The notes: generated by a model from the sequence alone, not told the origin. 64,000 nucleotides of DNA from Mesorhizobium japonicum MAFF 303099 (GCF_000009625.1 NC_002679.1:248001-312000); one strand, 5' to 3'; positions 43,745-54,826 are shown, counted from the first letter of the stretch. Numbers and translations are program-made.

Positions 43745-44979
43745 GCGGGCACCGGTAGGGCAATCTCACGAAGGGAATCCGTGGCGATCCGCACATAGGC
43801 GGAAACCGACTCCGGATCGCTGTGGCCGAGCAGTTCGGACAATACCTGCGGTCGAGTGCCTAAATCGATCTGACGTCCCGCATGGCTGTGCCGCAGGACA
43901 TGACTGCCCAGGGAGGGTGCGTTGATCCCCGCCTTCCTCGCATGCTTCGCCACAATGTGGCCGATCGCACTCGAACGGACGTACGGTTCGAAGGGTACCT
44001 GCATCTGCACGAAGATATGACGCGTGGGGGTGTCAACCGGCCGGCCATAACGAAGATAATGCGCCAATGCCTCGCTGATCGGCGGCAACAACGGCAACGT
44101 AAATGAGACCCCCGTCTTCGGGCGATACACCGCCAAAGTGTTGGCGTTCCAGTCAATGGCCTGGAATTGAAGGCGATTGACCTCGGCGGCGCCAAGGCCA
44201 TAGGTGCTTAGCATCAACAGGATTGCGTAATCGCGAAGTCCCACCGGCGTCGACCGATCCACCGCATTCAGCAGCCGCTGCACATCCTCCCAAGGCAGAG
44301 CGCGCCTGGGACGCTCGAACGGTCGTTGTATAGGCGCAATGATGGCTTCGCTGATATCGATCGGGTTTTTACCGCTCCAGTGCAGGAAGCGGTAAAAGCA
44401 ACGTACCGTGGAGGCGATGTTGCTGACATAGGATCGAGAGTATTGAGTTGAGCAACCAACAAGAAATGCATCGACATCGGTCAGTTGTATCGAATACCAT
44501 TCCTTTCCTGCCCGGACAAGGTAATTGTAAAATTTGCTAAGATGGCTCAGTTGCTTGTGGATCGTACGCTCAGCAAGACCCAAATGCTGCACGAGATACG
44601 CATCATACTCCGCGAATAATGGTGAAGGCGGAGGTTGAACCGCTCTTGGTGGTTGCCAGTCGGGAGGAGCAACTCCCATCCGGTGGTAGACACGGGCGAG
44701 CGACCGCAGGGCACTCCGGAAATTCTGGTGGGATCTTCGAGGCCGGCTCCGGCGCCGCGCATACCAGCCGATGAACCGATTAGCGCCTTCCAGGGTCAGT
44801 TCTTCTCGCTCGATCAGTCCCAGCTGGCTGCAATAGGTACGAAACTGCTGGATACATATCAGATATTTGTCCGCCGTTCCTGCACCAAACCGCCGCTCCC
44901 CGCTCCAGATGCGGCGAATCTCATCGGTGGTGGGCGCGGCAGCGATGGCTGCACTGCTTCGTTTGTTATGAATGGACAT
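43741..44979 (-). CDS. RIT2 first tyrosine recombinase (RitA-type), first catalytic Arg replaced
   Basis: 412 residues. The C-terminal boxes are intact: GSHVLRHSHAGRQIDL (H-x-x-R) and LLGHSDPESVSAYVRI (third box and Tyr). The first box reads STYGLGAAEVNRLQF, with Gly where GLR-x-x-E normally supplies the first catalytic arginine. So this member may not cleave by itself and could serve as a binding or regulatory partner of the other two. The RIT1 counterpart keeps the arginine. Start ATG 44979 follows GGTGAAGCC. Confidence 0.9.
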   Translation of the reverse strand: MSIHNKRSSAAIAAAPTTDEIRRIWSGERRFGAGTADKYLICIQQFRTYCSQLGLIEREELTLEGANRFIGWYARRRSRPRRSHQNFRSALRSLARVYHRMGVAPPDWQPPRAVQPPPSPLFAEYDAYLVQHLGLAERTIHKQLSHLSKFYNYLVRAGKEWYSIQLTDVDAFLVGCSTQYSRSYVSNIASTVRCFYRFLHWSGKNPIDISEAIIAPIQRPFERPRRALPWEDVQRLLNAVDRSTPVGLRDYAILLMLSTYGLGAAEVNRLQFQAIDWNANTLAVYRPKTGVSFTLPLLPPISEALAHYLRYGRPVDTPTRHIFVQMQVPFEPYVRSSAIGHIVAKHARKAGINAPSLGSHVLRHSHAGRQIDLGTRPQVLSELLGHSDPESVSAYVRIATDSLREIALPVPA

Positions 44980-45674
44980 GGCTTCACCTCGATTGGTGAA
45001 ACTGTAGCCAGCCGCGACGGTGAGATCAGGCCCCGCATCGTGTTGGTAATGGTTGTCCGCGGCACGATCGAAACCTTTTGTCCGACATCACCGGAAGCCA
45101 AGCATCCGAGCGCACCGCAATCATTCGTTCGTGGACCAAGGCGAAAGCCTACGGGCACCGGAATGTCGAGCAGCAGTTGTGGAGGAAGGGCACGCCGCAG
45201 ATCCGTAAGGGCCAGCGTCTCGTTCGTTACCAAGTGCGACAGCCCGGGTGCCATTACTCCGACAGCAGCAACGGATTTACGCACCGCTACGATACGACGG
45301 CGAAGCCAACGCACAGCGCCTGGAAGGCAAATATCGGGACCGCGCACTGCATCTGCTGCCTGTTCGATGCTTCTCGCGGATGCAGCCACCCCGATGACCT
45401 GTTCAATCGCTGCTAGCGAATCCGGCAGCCGAGCGGAGAGAAAATCCGGGAGCAGGCTGAACGTCACGTGCCCTTCTGGACAATAGTACCGAGCGATTCG
45501 GACACCGGGGCTGGTTAGGCGAGCATAGCTGCCATGTCGTCGAAATGCACAGCCACCGTTTGGATGGAGTGGGCAATGAGACAACCGTGCGCGGCTCCAT
45601 TCTTCCGTGGCAACATAGTTCTCCTTGGTGGAGATGGTGCGTAACGGTATCTGCAACGTCGATCCCTCGAACAT
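44859..45674 (-). CDS. Zinc-ribbon-like protein carried by RIT2
   Basis: 271-residue frame. Residues about 34-75 look metal-binding: HCPLHPNGGCAFRRHGSY and IARYYCPEGHVTFSLLP. The middle is helical (SLAAIEQVIGVAASARSIEQ, GAVRWLRRRIVAVRKSV). The last 40 residues overlap the following recombinase gene in another frame and read as low complexity. An alternative frame with QHDAGPDLTVAAG suggests a possible frameshift near 45050, so the native C terminus is uncertain. Such proteins seem to accompany transposons and recombinases; I do not know a function. It lies inside the element, so it moves with it. Confidence 0.6.
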   Translation of the reverse strand: MFEGSTLQIPLRTISTKENYVATEEWSRARLSHCPLHPNGGCAFRRHGSYARLTSPGVRIARYYCPEGHVTFSLLPDFLSARLPDSLAAIEQVIGVAASARSIEQAADAVRGPDICLPGAVRWLRRRIVAVRKSVAAVGVMAPGLSHLVTNETLALTDLRRALPPQLLLDIPVPVGFRLGPRTNDCGALGCLASGDVGQKVSIVPRTTITNTMRGLISPSRLATVSPIEVKPCPFITNEAVQPSLPRPPPMRFAASGAGSGGLVQERRTNI

Positions 45675-45756
45675 ATTCGTTCTGCGCCGGGGTCGCGACC
45701 TTTATCTGGAGCCCAACACGCTGAAAACTCCAGCCAACCAATAACATAGCTGAAAA

Positions 45757-45787
45757 TACCCCAGATAAAACCGGACGTGAGATAATG
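45757..45787 (-). repeat. RIT2 right inverted repeat (31 bp)
   Basis: TACCCCAGATAAAACCGGAC then GTGAGATAATG; one mismatch to the complement of the left copy. Helicase coding sequence resumes at 45788. Confidence 0.95.
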
Positions 45788-48550
45788 CGCAAGGCAATGG
45801 CCGGGAACGACCAACATGGCCTTGGCGATCAGGCCAAGCCGGCGCTGCTCCATGACGGCCGCGGCAATCGTCATGGTCTTGCCGGCGCCGACGGCATGGG
45901 CGAGGTAGGTCGAGCCGGCCGAGACGATGCGCCAGATGCCGCGCTTTTGGTGCCCATAAAGAGAAAAGGCGCCGGAGGCGCCTGGAAGTCGCAGGTGATC
46001 CCCGTTGAATCGTCGGGGGGCGATGTTGTTGAAGCGGTCATTATAGACCCGCGCCAGCCGGTCGGTCCGGTCGGGATCGGACCAGATCCAGTTCTGGAAA
46101 GCGGTCTTGATCTTCTGCAGCTTTTCCTTGGCGGCTTCCGTATCCACAACATTGAGCACGCGCTTTTCAGCATGGTCCTCCTTCACCGTATCGAAGATCT
46201 GCGGCACCCGGCTGTTCAGCGCGTCGGCTATGAGCTCGCCGGCATGACGGCGATCGGTGCCCCATTCGGACGTACCGGCCGCCATCCATCCCAGTTGCCG
46301 CGCCTCTACGGTCCACGATGCCAGCTCCGGCATATGATGGATCCTGATCTCGGCACTCATCGTCTCCTGGACGAAGGCGACGACATCGGCGGCTGGGATC
46401 CATGGTGCGCCAAGACGCGCGGTAATATCGGAAGGCCGAAGATCGGCCGGCTGAACCTCGACCAGGGCACGGACATTGCGCTCGAAGACGGGGTCGAGTG
46501 CGGCAGCGGCTTTTGCGGCCTTGAGCTTGTCGCGGACCTGGCCGGAGAGATAGGCGTCGGCCGTGTGCCAGGAACCGGTCTCTGGATCACGAAAGATGGC
46601 GTCACCCAGCTCGTCAATGACGTCATCGACATCCCCATGCAGCAGCTCGGCGATGTGATCGACGTCGACATGGCCGCGTTCGTTGAGCACGACGGCAAGC
46701 GCATCGGCGGCACTTGTGATGATAGGTGCCGCGGGCGGCGCGATGACGCGCTCGGTAAAAATGGGACCCGGCCGGGCGGTATTGGTTTCGAGATCGTAGT
46801 CTTCGATGGAGGCGACTAGCCAGCAATCGGGATCGTCGAGGAAGGGCTGCAGGTTCGGCCGGCGATGCACTTCGCGGACCTCACCGGTCTCGGCGTCCTC
46901 GCTGGTGGAAACGACGGTCGTGTTGATCGGGCCGAAGTCGCGCACAAAATTCGACCAGGCGATGCGCAGCCTGACCTGGGCCGGCTTCCAGGGCCGGTCG
47001 AACTCCTGGGCCTTCAGGACTTCACGCACGGCATCACGGATGGGGATCAATTTGCGAATGATACGCGCATGCTTTTCCGGCACGCCTTCGCTCGCCCCGC
47101 CCTTGCGCACGGTGATGGTCACAGCAGCGCCATCGATCATCTGCACGAGGGCGGTATTTTTCGCGACGAAGAAACTGCCCTCGCGCACGCCGGAGCCTTC
47201 CGGCAGGGCATCGACGACATCGGCACTGGGCGCGGCGTCATGATCAATCTCGTCCGGCGCGCCGTCATAAATGGCTTCCGGAAGGAGGGAGATCGCTGCG
47301 GTGAGCGCCCGCTCCAGATCGACACCGGGATGGGGCAGGCAGGAATAGGTCTCTCCGTAAGACCCCGAGATCGTGGCATGCGTGCCGAGCACGAAATCCG
47401 GTTGGCGCGCGAACCAGCGGTTCACGCGGATCGCGCCTTCATCCTGTGTTGCCTGGCGGACTTCCTCGATGTCGAGCCAGGACAGATCCCCTTCGGGCTC
47501 AGTGACCTTGCGCTTGCGGAAGAACAAGATGTCGACCACGACGTCCGTGCCGGCGTCAGTTCGGAAACTACCCTCGGGCAAGCGCATGGCGGCAATCAGG
47601 TCGGCCGACTTCGCAATGTGCTTGCGCGCGATGCTGTCTGTCTTGTCCATGGTGCCAGAGCTGGTGACGAAGGCGGCCAGAGCCCCTGGCTTCAGCAGAT
47701 CGACCGACCGGGCAATGAAGTAGTCATGCAGCCGCAATCCCATCGACCGATACGTCCGGTCGGAGCGCACGGTTCGATTCGAAAACGGCGGATTGCCGAT
47801 CGCAAGATCGAAATATGCCGGCAGGTCGGTGCACGAGAAATCACCATTCACGATACGGGCACGAGGCTGCACTAGCCTGGCAATGCGCGCCGTGACGGGA
47901 TCGATCTCGACACCGGTGACATGGCTCACGCCCCGTCGGTCTTCGGGCATCAGCGCCGGGAACAGGCCCGTGCCAATGCCGGGCTCGAGCACACGGCCCC
48001 CTCGCCAGCCGAGACGCTGCAATCCCGCCCAGATTGCCCGAATGATGAACTCCGGCGTAAAATGCGCGTACTGCGTGCAGCGCGCGAGCGAGGCATATTC
48101 CTGGGCTGTCACCGCATCCTGCAGCTCCAATCCTATTTCGTCCCAGCCCTTCCGGAACCCGTTTTCGCCCGGCCGGCGGAACACGGCATTGGCAAGGTCG
48201 GATGCACCGAAGCCGGAGAACCGGATCAGCCGAGCTTGTTCTTCCACTGTCGCGGGACGATCCGCTGCCTCGATATCGGCGGCGAGACGGATCGCAGCGA
48301 GATTGTCGCGGGCGCGTTGTTTCCAGCCACGGGCCAGCCCACGATCGCTTACGAGAAAGAAGTTCTCCCCTCGAGCCGCATATGTGTCTACCCGTTGGAA
48401 ACCGGGAGCAGTTTGGGGACTGGTCTTCGGCTCTGGTTCGACAGGAGCGGGCGAAGGCTCGTCGCCGAAGGCGGTGACGCCAAGACCGAGGCCTGACGAG
48501 AGGGCAGTATTTCCGAAGAGATCGAGCGTGAAGGGGTCGTCGTTGGACAT
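45788..48550 (-). pseudogene. N-6 DNA methyltransferase/helicase gene (DarB-like), N-terminal fragment
   Basis: The first 921 codons of a giant plasmid protein, from MSNDDPFTLDLFGNTALSSG (AAGGAA upstream). Domains: adenine-specific methyltransferase with SAM motif RVLEPGIGTGLFPALMP near residue 190 and catalytic FDLAIGNPPFSNRTVRSD near 255; a central region with VRKGGASEGVPEKHARIIRK; then the SF2 helicase start GASGAFSLYGHQKRGIW and Walker A LAHAVGAGKTMTIAAAV near 890, ending MLVVPGHCLA at the RIT2 edge. The layout is that of phage P1 DarB-like antirestriction proteins and of many rhizobial plasmid proteins of about 1,700 residues. The open frame continues about 90 codons into RIT2, so a truncated protein with only the methyltransferase could be made. 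Confidence 0.9.
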
Positions 48551-48633
48551 TGAGATAGTTCCTTGCGAGAAGCCGCGCGCAAACCTCCGACCGAGCGGAT
48601 CGGCCGGAGGATCGGCGGCACGGGTTGGAGGGA

Positions 48634-49032
48634 TCAGCGTCTAATCAGCGAGAGGGAGATGTCGCTCTCGCTGAGCTGCACGTTGAGGTGCGTTGCGCGA
48701 AAATTCCGGTCGAAGAGCGGGGTCAGCCGCTCGGCCTCGATGAATTCGATGCCGTCATCGCCGCCGAAATGCCGGCGCTTGTAGTGCCACCAGTCGGGAT
48801 TGCCGACAGGGTGGCATTGTTCCGAATAGACAACGAGCGCGCGGGCGCCCTCGACGAGTTTGCCGTTGGACAATAGGTAGACACCCTCGTCGCCGACCAG
48901 CCAGAGGCCGGGCCGCTCGCCCTCGCCAGGCTTCGTCCCATAGTAAGGATTGCGGAAGCCGCCATTGGCGGCGGCATCGGCAATGCCGCGATCGATCACC
49001 TTGCGAACTGCAAGAATGGGAAAAGTGAACAT
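48634..49032 (-). CDS. DUF3085 family protein
   Basis: 132 residues from MFTFPILAVRKVIDRGIADA. The block GLWLVGDEGVYLLSNGKLVE followed by ALVVYSEQCHPVGNPDWWHY is typical of DUF3085. Start ATG 49032 with GAGGTGGGG upstream, nine bases after the DUF1419 stop and 84 bases before the methyltransferase/helicase start. These three genes form a conserved plasmid cluster. Function unknown. Confidence 0.82.
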   Translation of the reverse strand: MFTFPILAVRKVIDRGIADAAANGGFRNPYYGTKPGEGERPGLWLVGDEGVYLLSNGKLVEGARALVVYSEQCHPVGNPDWWHYKRRHFGGDDGIEFIEAERLTPLFDRNFRATHLNVQLSESDISLSLIRR

Positions 49033-49041
49033 CGCCCCACC

Positions 49042-49647
49042 TCACGCCGCCGCCTGGATCGGGAGATGGCGCAGATGCACCGGCAGCTTGGCCGCGATCT
49101 CATCATCAGTCAGCTCGCCGAGCAGCTTCAGCATGGTGCGCTGCCGGCCGCCATAACAGAGCACCGTGCGCTTGCCGCGATGCTCCGGCAGCCAGCGGTC
49201 CCCGGCATAGCCACGGTAATCGTCGTGCGTGGCGCTCCAGATATGCTCCAGCCGCTCTTCGCGCGTCATCGCCTTCACCGGCCAGGACTCGCGCTCGACG
49301 ATGGCATCGCGCATTTCGGCAGGCGATCGCGCGACATTCAGGTCGCAATAGGCATGATAGTAACGCGTTCTACCGTCGATGCGCAGCGTGTAGAAGACAC
49401 TGGTGATGCTGTCGGTAAGGAACTCGCGCAGCGCGAACATCTCGCTTCGCATCCAGAGCGGTGGCAGAATTTCCAGCATGTAGTCGTGCTCGACGCGGCC
49501 GACTCCAAACCACTCCCCGCTATACAGAGATCCGGCATCGACGTGATCCCGGTTTGGGCGCTGCGCATGGCGGTCGAACAAACGGAACATCTGCCGGCGG
49601 TCGGCAATGCCCTGGTAGACTTTACGGTTGGGAGAAAAGCGGTTCAT
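49042..49647 (-). CDS. DUF1419 family protein
   Basis: 201 residues. GIADRRQMFRLFDRHAQRPN, YMLEILPPLWMRSEMFALRE and TREERLEHIWSATHDDYRGY are hallmark stretches of DUF1419. RBS AAGGAG lies eight bases before ATG 49647. Usually found next to the large methylase/helicase gene on alphaproteobacterial plasmids. No known activity; no membrane segment. Confidence 0.88.
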   Translation of the reverse strand: MNRFSPNRKVYQGIADRRQMFRLFDRHAQRPNRDHVDAGSLYSGEWFGVGRVEHDYMLEILPPLWMRSEMFALREFLTDSITSVFYTLRIDGRTRYYHAYCDLNVARSPAEMRDAIVERESWPVKAMTREERLEHIWSATHDDYRGYAGDRWLPEHRGKRTVLCYGGRQRTMLKLLGELTDDEIAAKLPVHLRHLPIQAAA

Positions 49648-49975
49648 CGGCGGGCTCCTTCAGCCTCGTCGGGCTGAGCGCGGAGCACCCTCGTGGAAGT
49701 CCATCATCTTCAGCCCTTTATGACCCCTCCCCTGCGGCCGCCTCTCCGTCCGGGCGGGTCAAGGGCCGGCGCAGCCGGGCGAAGCTTCACCCTTGCACGC
49801 GACCGGCGGGCATGCGGCAGCCGGGTTTCCCCTCCTTTTCTCCCCTTTTGCCCTCCCCAATTTGGCGGCGAACTGTCATGCCCGCGCGGGCGCACCCTTT
49901 CGAGTCGACGTGACCATGGCAAAGCCCGGGCCGGCGATCTTCAATCCTGCCCTGGCGGTTGAGTGATCGGCGCCG
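49648..49975. other. Intergenic region
   Basis: 328 bases without an ORF that has RBS or domain; GC-rich with proline/arginine-type shadow frames. Probably the promoter of the DUF1419-DUF3085-methylase operon. Confidence 0.5.
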
Positions 49976-50875
49976 TCAGGCGGACGCCGCGTCCTGCAGC
50001 ATCGCGTTCCAGTCTTCGGCGAGCGGCTTCAGCCGCTCAAAGTCACAGGCGAAGTCGCCGGCAAGCTCACGCACCCTCGACACGAATGCCTCGCCCTGCG
50101 GGTTGGCGTCGGTGGCTGCTACAAGCCGCGTGTTCGGCCTTCCTCCTAACAGGCGAAGAGCCGTGTCCGTCGCCGGCGACCAGCCGCCGCCGGTGCTGGC
50201 ATACAGCGTGTCGCGCCGGATCCGTTCGATCGCGGCCAGGCTCATGGCGTCGATCGCCGCTTCGGTGACGCAGATGCGGGTGGCTGTCACCGTCCCCAAC
50301 CGGAACAACACCTTGCCGCCTCCGGCCGCAAAACCACGCCATTGCGGGCCGCGTTCCTCCCAGCCTGTGACGATACCGGCCGCGTCGCTGTGGGCGGCCC
50401 ACATGCTGCCGCGCGGGCCTTCCCTCAGAACGTTCTGAGCGATCGCTGTCGCGATGACCCGTTCGGGAATATGCCGCTCATCGCGCAAATAGCGCCAGGT
50501 CGCCGACCCGCGCCACGGCTTGCGTCGCGCCGCCCATCGTTGCGGGACGGACTGGTCGGGTTCGGTCTCCCGGGAATGCCGTTTCCGTTCGGGCTCGCTC
50601 GGCACGAAACCCACAAGCGATGCCACCTGCACGAAGGCTTCCAGGAAATCGCCACCGTCCAGATGCTGCACCAGAGAATAGACATCGCCCTTTGCATCCG
50701 ACAACGGGTCGAACCATCCCTTGCCATCATGGATGACGATGATGATATCATCGCCACGGCGGTATTTGACCGCCTTGCGGGTGCTTTCCTTGAGGTCGAC
50801 CGCGAAGCCGCCGGTCTCCAGCACCGCCGCACAGCCGACCTGGCCACGCAGCTCTTCTATATCGGCCTTTTCCAT
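49976..50875 (-). CDS. Toprim domain plasmid protein (DUF3991-Toprim)
   Basis: 299 residues from MEKADIEELRGQVGCAAVLE (GGGAGAGAAGA upstream of ATG 50875). The N-terminal primase-like region has IIVIHDGKGWFDPLSDAKGD and VYSLVQHLDGGDF. DUF3991 appears as RYLRDERHIPERVIATAIAQ. Toprim follows: ATRICVTEAAIDAMSLAAIE (E), then LVAATDANPQGEAFVSRV with the first aspartate of DxD kept as D-A-N, a weakened motif. These proteins are thought to be plasmid primases acting on incoming single strands. Located upstream of the DUF1419 cluster on the same strand. Confidence 0.82.
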   Translation of the reverse strand: MEKADIEELRGQVGCAAVLETGGFAVDLKESTRKAVKYRRGDDIIIVIHDGKGWFDPLSDAKGDVYSLVQHLDGGDFLEAFVQVASLVGFVPSEPERKRHSRETEPDQSVPQRWAARRKPWRGSATWRYLRDERHIPERVIATAIAQNVLREGPRGSMWAAHSDAAGIVTGWEERGPQWRGFAAGGGKVLFRLGTVTATRICVTEAAIDAMSLAAIERIRRDTLYASTGGGWSPATDTALRLLGGRPNTRLVAATDANPQGEAFVSRVRELAGDFACDFERLKPLAEDWNAMLQDAASA

Positions 50876-51057
50876 TCTTCTCTCCCGGCAGCCTTCCGGC
50901 CGGCCTTTCTCCAAGTCTATCTCTTTCCACACAATTTGGGGAACACTCCACGACCGCCGCGAAGAGCAAAGGGCGCAAGGGCGCGGCTTCCGCCGCGGCG
51001 CAGCCTCCCTTGCGGCCTGCCGCTCGCAAGCGGCACGCCGTGGCATAGAGGGCCGGT

Positions 51058-51246
51058 TCAATGAACCGGCCGACCGCCTGTGTATGGGCAGCATTCGGCG
51101 ATCGCGTCGACTTCGTCGCCGTCGAGGTCTTCGGCAGGAAGAACGCTGTATTCGTTGTCATCGACCTTGAACAGGATGACCGGCGTCATCAGGATGCGAG
51201 CGAGGTTCCAGGCGTGGCTCTGAGCGAGGCTGAGTTCGTGCGACAT
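51058..51246 (-). CDS. Small plasmid protein (62 residues)
   Basis: MSHELSLAQSHAWNLARILM then TPVILFKVDDNEYSVLPAED. AGGAG lies nine bases before ATG 51246. The C-terminal half is acidic (EDLDGDEVDAIAECC). No known family; the strong RBS and position upstream of the Toprim gene support expression. Confidence 0.6.
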   Translation of the reverse strand: MSHELSLAQSHAWNLARILMTPVILFKVDDNEYSVLPAEDLDGDEVDAIAECCPYTGGRPVH

Positions 51247-51732
51247 TTGTTTGGCTCCTTGGTCGCGGGGACCATTCCCCGCTCGACAGGCGCCCGTCGG
51301 GTCCAGCCGGGACCGCGATCATCGCGATGGCGAAGCCATGAGCGACGGCACGCTTTGCGTAGTCCGACCCCGCAGCGGGTTGATCGGCAAGGTCCGGGCT
51401 GGAACAAGGGAATTAAGCCGAAAGAGCGGGAAATGGGCTCCGCATAGAGCCAAGTCACTTGCCACGAAACCTCGCGGATTCATGCCTGCGGCACTTGCGG
51501 CTACTTGTGCCGGCTTCATCAAGGTCTAGGCGAAAAAACCGTTCTTCCGACGATGCCGCCACGATAGTGGCGTCGCACAAAGAACCCCATCCGGGCAACA
51601 CCATGGCCGACGAGAATACGAGAGACACATCAAGCCTGATCGGGCGGACCGCCGATAGCGTTTGTCGCCTGGGGGGTTGGCGGTTAAGGAGCTGCAGATG
51701 CTGCGTATCCAGGTCCCTGTATCCCGATCAAA
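51247..51732. other. Region without supported gene
   Basis: About 490 bases. Several overlapping short frames lack RBS and similarity. Contains the promoter side of the small plasmid gene. Confidence 0.45.
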
Positions 51733-52392
51733 TCACGCCCCGCTCGGTAGCTGTCCCTTGAGGCGTGCGCCGGCGAGATCAAGGAGCGCGCAGGCTACCT
51801 CGTCCTCGCTCCAGCCGGATTCTGCTGCACGCTGAACCAATTGCTGAAGGGCCGGTTCCAAGGCGAGCTGGCATTGAAGGCCGCGGTCCGGATGGTCGAC
51901 CGGGCAGCTTGGTTGCACGATCGCAATGTTTGATCGCTTCATTGCAGGCCATGGGCTCTCGCCCCTTTCCTTTAGCCAAACGAGGCGCACCAGCTCACGT
52001 GTTGTTCGTGCGCGGCTCGGCAACCGCTTCATCTTGTCGACCAGCCGCTCCAGCGATCCGGCGCGTTCCAACTCCGCAAAGAAATGGTGCGGCGTGACGC
52101 TACCGAGCCGGTGCATCTGGGCCAGGTTCCACACATACGGATAGTCGACCATGAAATCGGATCGAGGCGAGGCCTTGGACGGTTCAGCCTTGGTTAGGAT
52201 GCCGCCGCCCACGAGCCGATCGGCCTTCTCGATGATTTGGCGCACCCTCGATGTCGACAAGTCATGTTCCTGCGCCAGGTCGGCGAAGCGCTTGCCCTTC
52301 AGAAAACCATCCACCAGGGCGACGTTCCTATCGACGGTCGGGGTAAACCCCCAACAGGCGCGCAGTTTTTCCAGCATCATCGCGTTCGTCAT
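51733..52392 (-). CDS. Sigma-region-4-like helix-turn-helix protein
   Basis: 219 residues. Residues about 20-55 (NVALVDGFLKGKRFADLAQE, HDLSTSRVRQIIEKADRLV) form a helix-turn-helix like sigma factor region 4. The rest (VTPHHFFAELERAGSLERLV, RTTRELVRLVWLKERGES) is helical and of unknown role. Start ATG 52392 overlaps the stop of the upstream small gene by four bases. It could regulate plasmid genes; no target can be read. Confidence 0.65.
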   Translation of the reverse strand: MTNAMMLEKLRACWGFTPTVDRNVALVDGFLKGKRFADLAQEHDLSTSRVRQIIEKADRLVGGGILTKAEPSKASPRSDFMVDYPYVWNLAQMHRLGSVTPHHFFAELERAGSLERLVDKMKRLPSRARTTRELVRLVWLKERGESPWPAMKRSNIAIVQPSCPVDHPDRGLQCQLALEPALQQLVQRAAESGWSEDEVACALLDLAGARLKGQLPSGA

Positions 52393-52661
52393 CCGGTTGT
52401 TCGCGCCCCTGCAAATCCTAACCGGCCAAATCGGCGCTTGGAAGGCCCATCAGACTCACGTCGTGGCAGAACCAGGCCGGCCAGTTCGAACGGACGGGTA
52501 TGCCATTTACCTGTCAAGTGCTGTCGGCTGACCGAGAGGTAGTCGCGGTCGGTGATGCAAAAAGAGCTTTGTCCTCCCGCAAAGGATCCCGGTGCTTTCG
52601 CGCGCCGATTCCAAATCTTATACGCTTTGCGCGTCCCCTCTTCCGTCTTGACTAGCACCAA
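52389..52661 (-). CDS. Small conserved protein upstream of the HTH gene
   Basis: About 90 residues containing KTEEGTRKAYKIWNRRAKAP, QSSFCITDRDYLSVSRQHLT and KWHTRPFELAGLVLP. The frame opens with TTG/GTG rather than ATG, so the start is uncertain. It is coupled to the HTH gene by ATGA. Close to, and divergent from, the groESL operon. Function unknown. Confidence 0.55.
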   Translation of the reverse strand: MVLVKTEEGTRKAYKIWNRRAKAPGSFAGGQSSFCITDRDYLSVSRQHLTGKWHTRPFELAGLVLPRRESDGPSKRRFGRLGFAGARTTG

Positions 52662-52685
52662 CCTGTGGCCTATCTCACCGCCACG

Positions 52686-52712
52686 TTAGCACTCGCCTCT
52701 GCCGAGTGCTAA
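52686..52712. promoter_or_regulatory. CIRCE operator (HrcA binding site)
   Basis: TTAGCACTC-N9-GAGTGCTAA, a perfect match to the CIRCE consensus, 54 bases before the groES start. HrcA bound here represses groESL in the absence of heat stress. Confidence 0.97.
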
Positions 52713-52766
52713 CCGCTCTCCGGCAACGGAGAACCGCTCAACCTCCGTACTAGGGATATCCAAAAA

Positions 52767-53063
52767 ATGGCAAAGTCGAAGTTCCGCCCGCTTCATGACC
52801 GCGTGGTCGTCCGCCGGGTCGAATCCGAATCCAAGACCGCCGGCGGGATCATCATCCCGGATACGGCAAAGGAAAAGCCGCAGGAAGGCGAGATCATCGC
52901 TGTCGGCTCCGGTGCTCGTGACGAAGCTGGCAAGCTGGTTCCCCTGGACGTCAAGGCTGGCGACCGCATCCTGTTCGGCAAGTGGTCAGGCACCGAAGTC
53001 AAGCTCAATGGCGAAGACCTTCTGATCATGAAGGAATCCGACATTATGGGCATCATCGGCTGA
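52767..53063 (+). CDS. groES: Co-chaperonin GroES
   Basis: 98 residues from [20 protein letters not shown]. The mobile loop region ([20 protein letters not shown]) and beta-barrel ([34 protein letters not shown]) are complete. GroES caps the GroEL cage and closes the folding chamber. Preceded by CIRCE, so heat- and HrcA-controlled. Forms a bicistronic unit with groEL 63 bases downstream. Rhizobia often have several groESL copies; this one is plasmid-borne. Confidence 0.97.
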   Translation: MAKSKFRPLHDRVVVRRVESESKTAGGIIIPDTAKEKPQEGEIIAVGSGARDEAGKLVPLDVKAGDRILFGKWSGTEVKLNGEDLLIMKESDIMGIIG

Positions 53064-53123
53064 TTATCGGCCTCACCGTCAACTGAATTTCGGGCTTGAT
53101 CGCAAGCCCATGCCAGGAGCTAA

Positions 53124-54776
<1,653 letters not shown>

Positions 54777-54801
54777 GGCCCACGCATCTCAACATCTTCA
54801 A

Positions 54802-54826
54802 GGGCGGCAGCATTGCCGCCCTTTTC
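54802..54826 (+). terminator. Intrinsic terminator of groESL
   Basis: GGGCGGCA (54802-54809), loop GCAT, TGCCGCCC (54814-54821), then TTTTC. It lies 26 bases after the groEL stop. Confidence 0.93.

Larger units (their letters stand above)
41672..45787. mobile_element. RIT element 2 (three recombinases plus one extra gene)
   Basis: A 4.1-kb element bounded by 31-bp inverted repeats with 30 of 31 matching (41672-41702 and 45757-45787). A second inner inverted pair, CTCCAGATAAAG at 41748-41759 and CTTTATCTGGAG at 45700-45711, shares the core CCAGATAAA. All four genes are on the minus strand. The right end abuts the helicase codons for GHCLA exactly. The left end abuts the IS91-type element rather than host DNA, so the two elements form one 6.77-kb insertion. 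Confidence 0.9.

Noticed and set aside
45785..47875. Two long plus-strand ORFs (344 and 336 codons)
   Set aside because: They lie opposite the methyltransferase/helicase gene, which has clear motifs; their translations show no domain.
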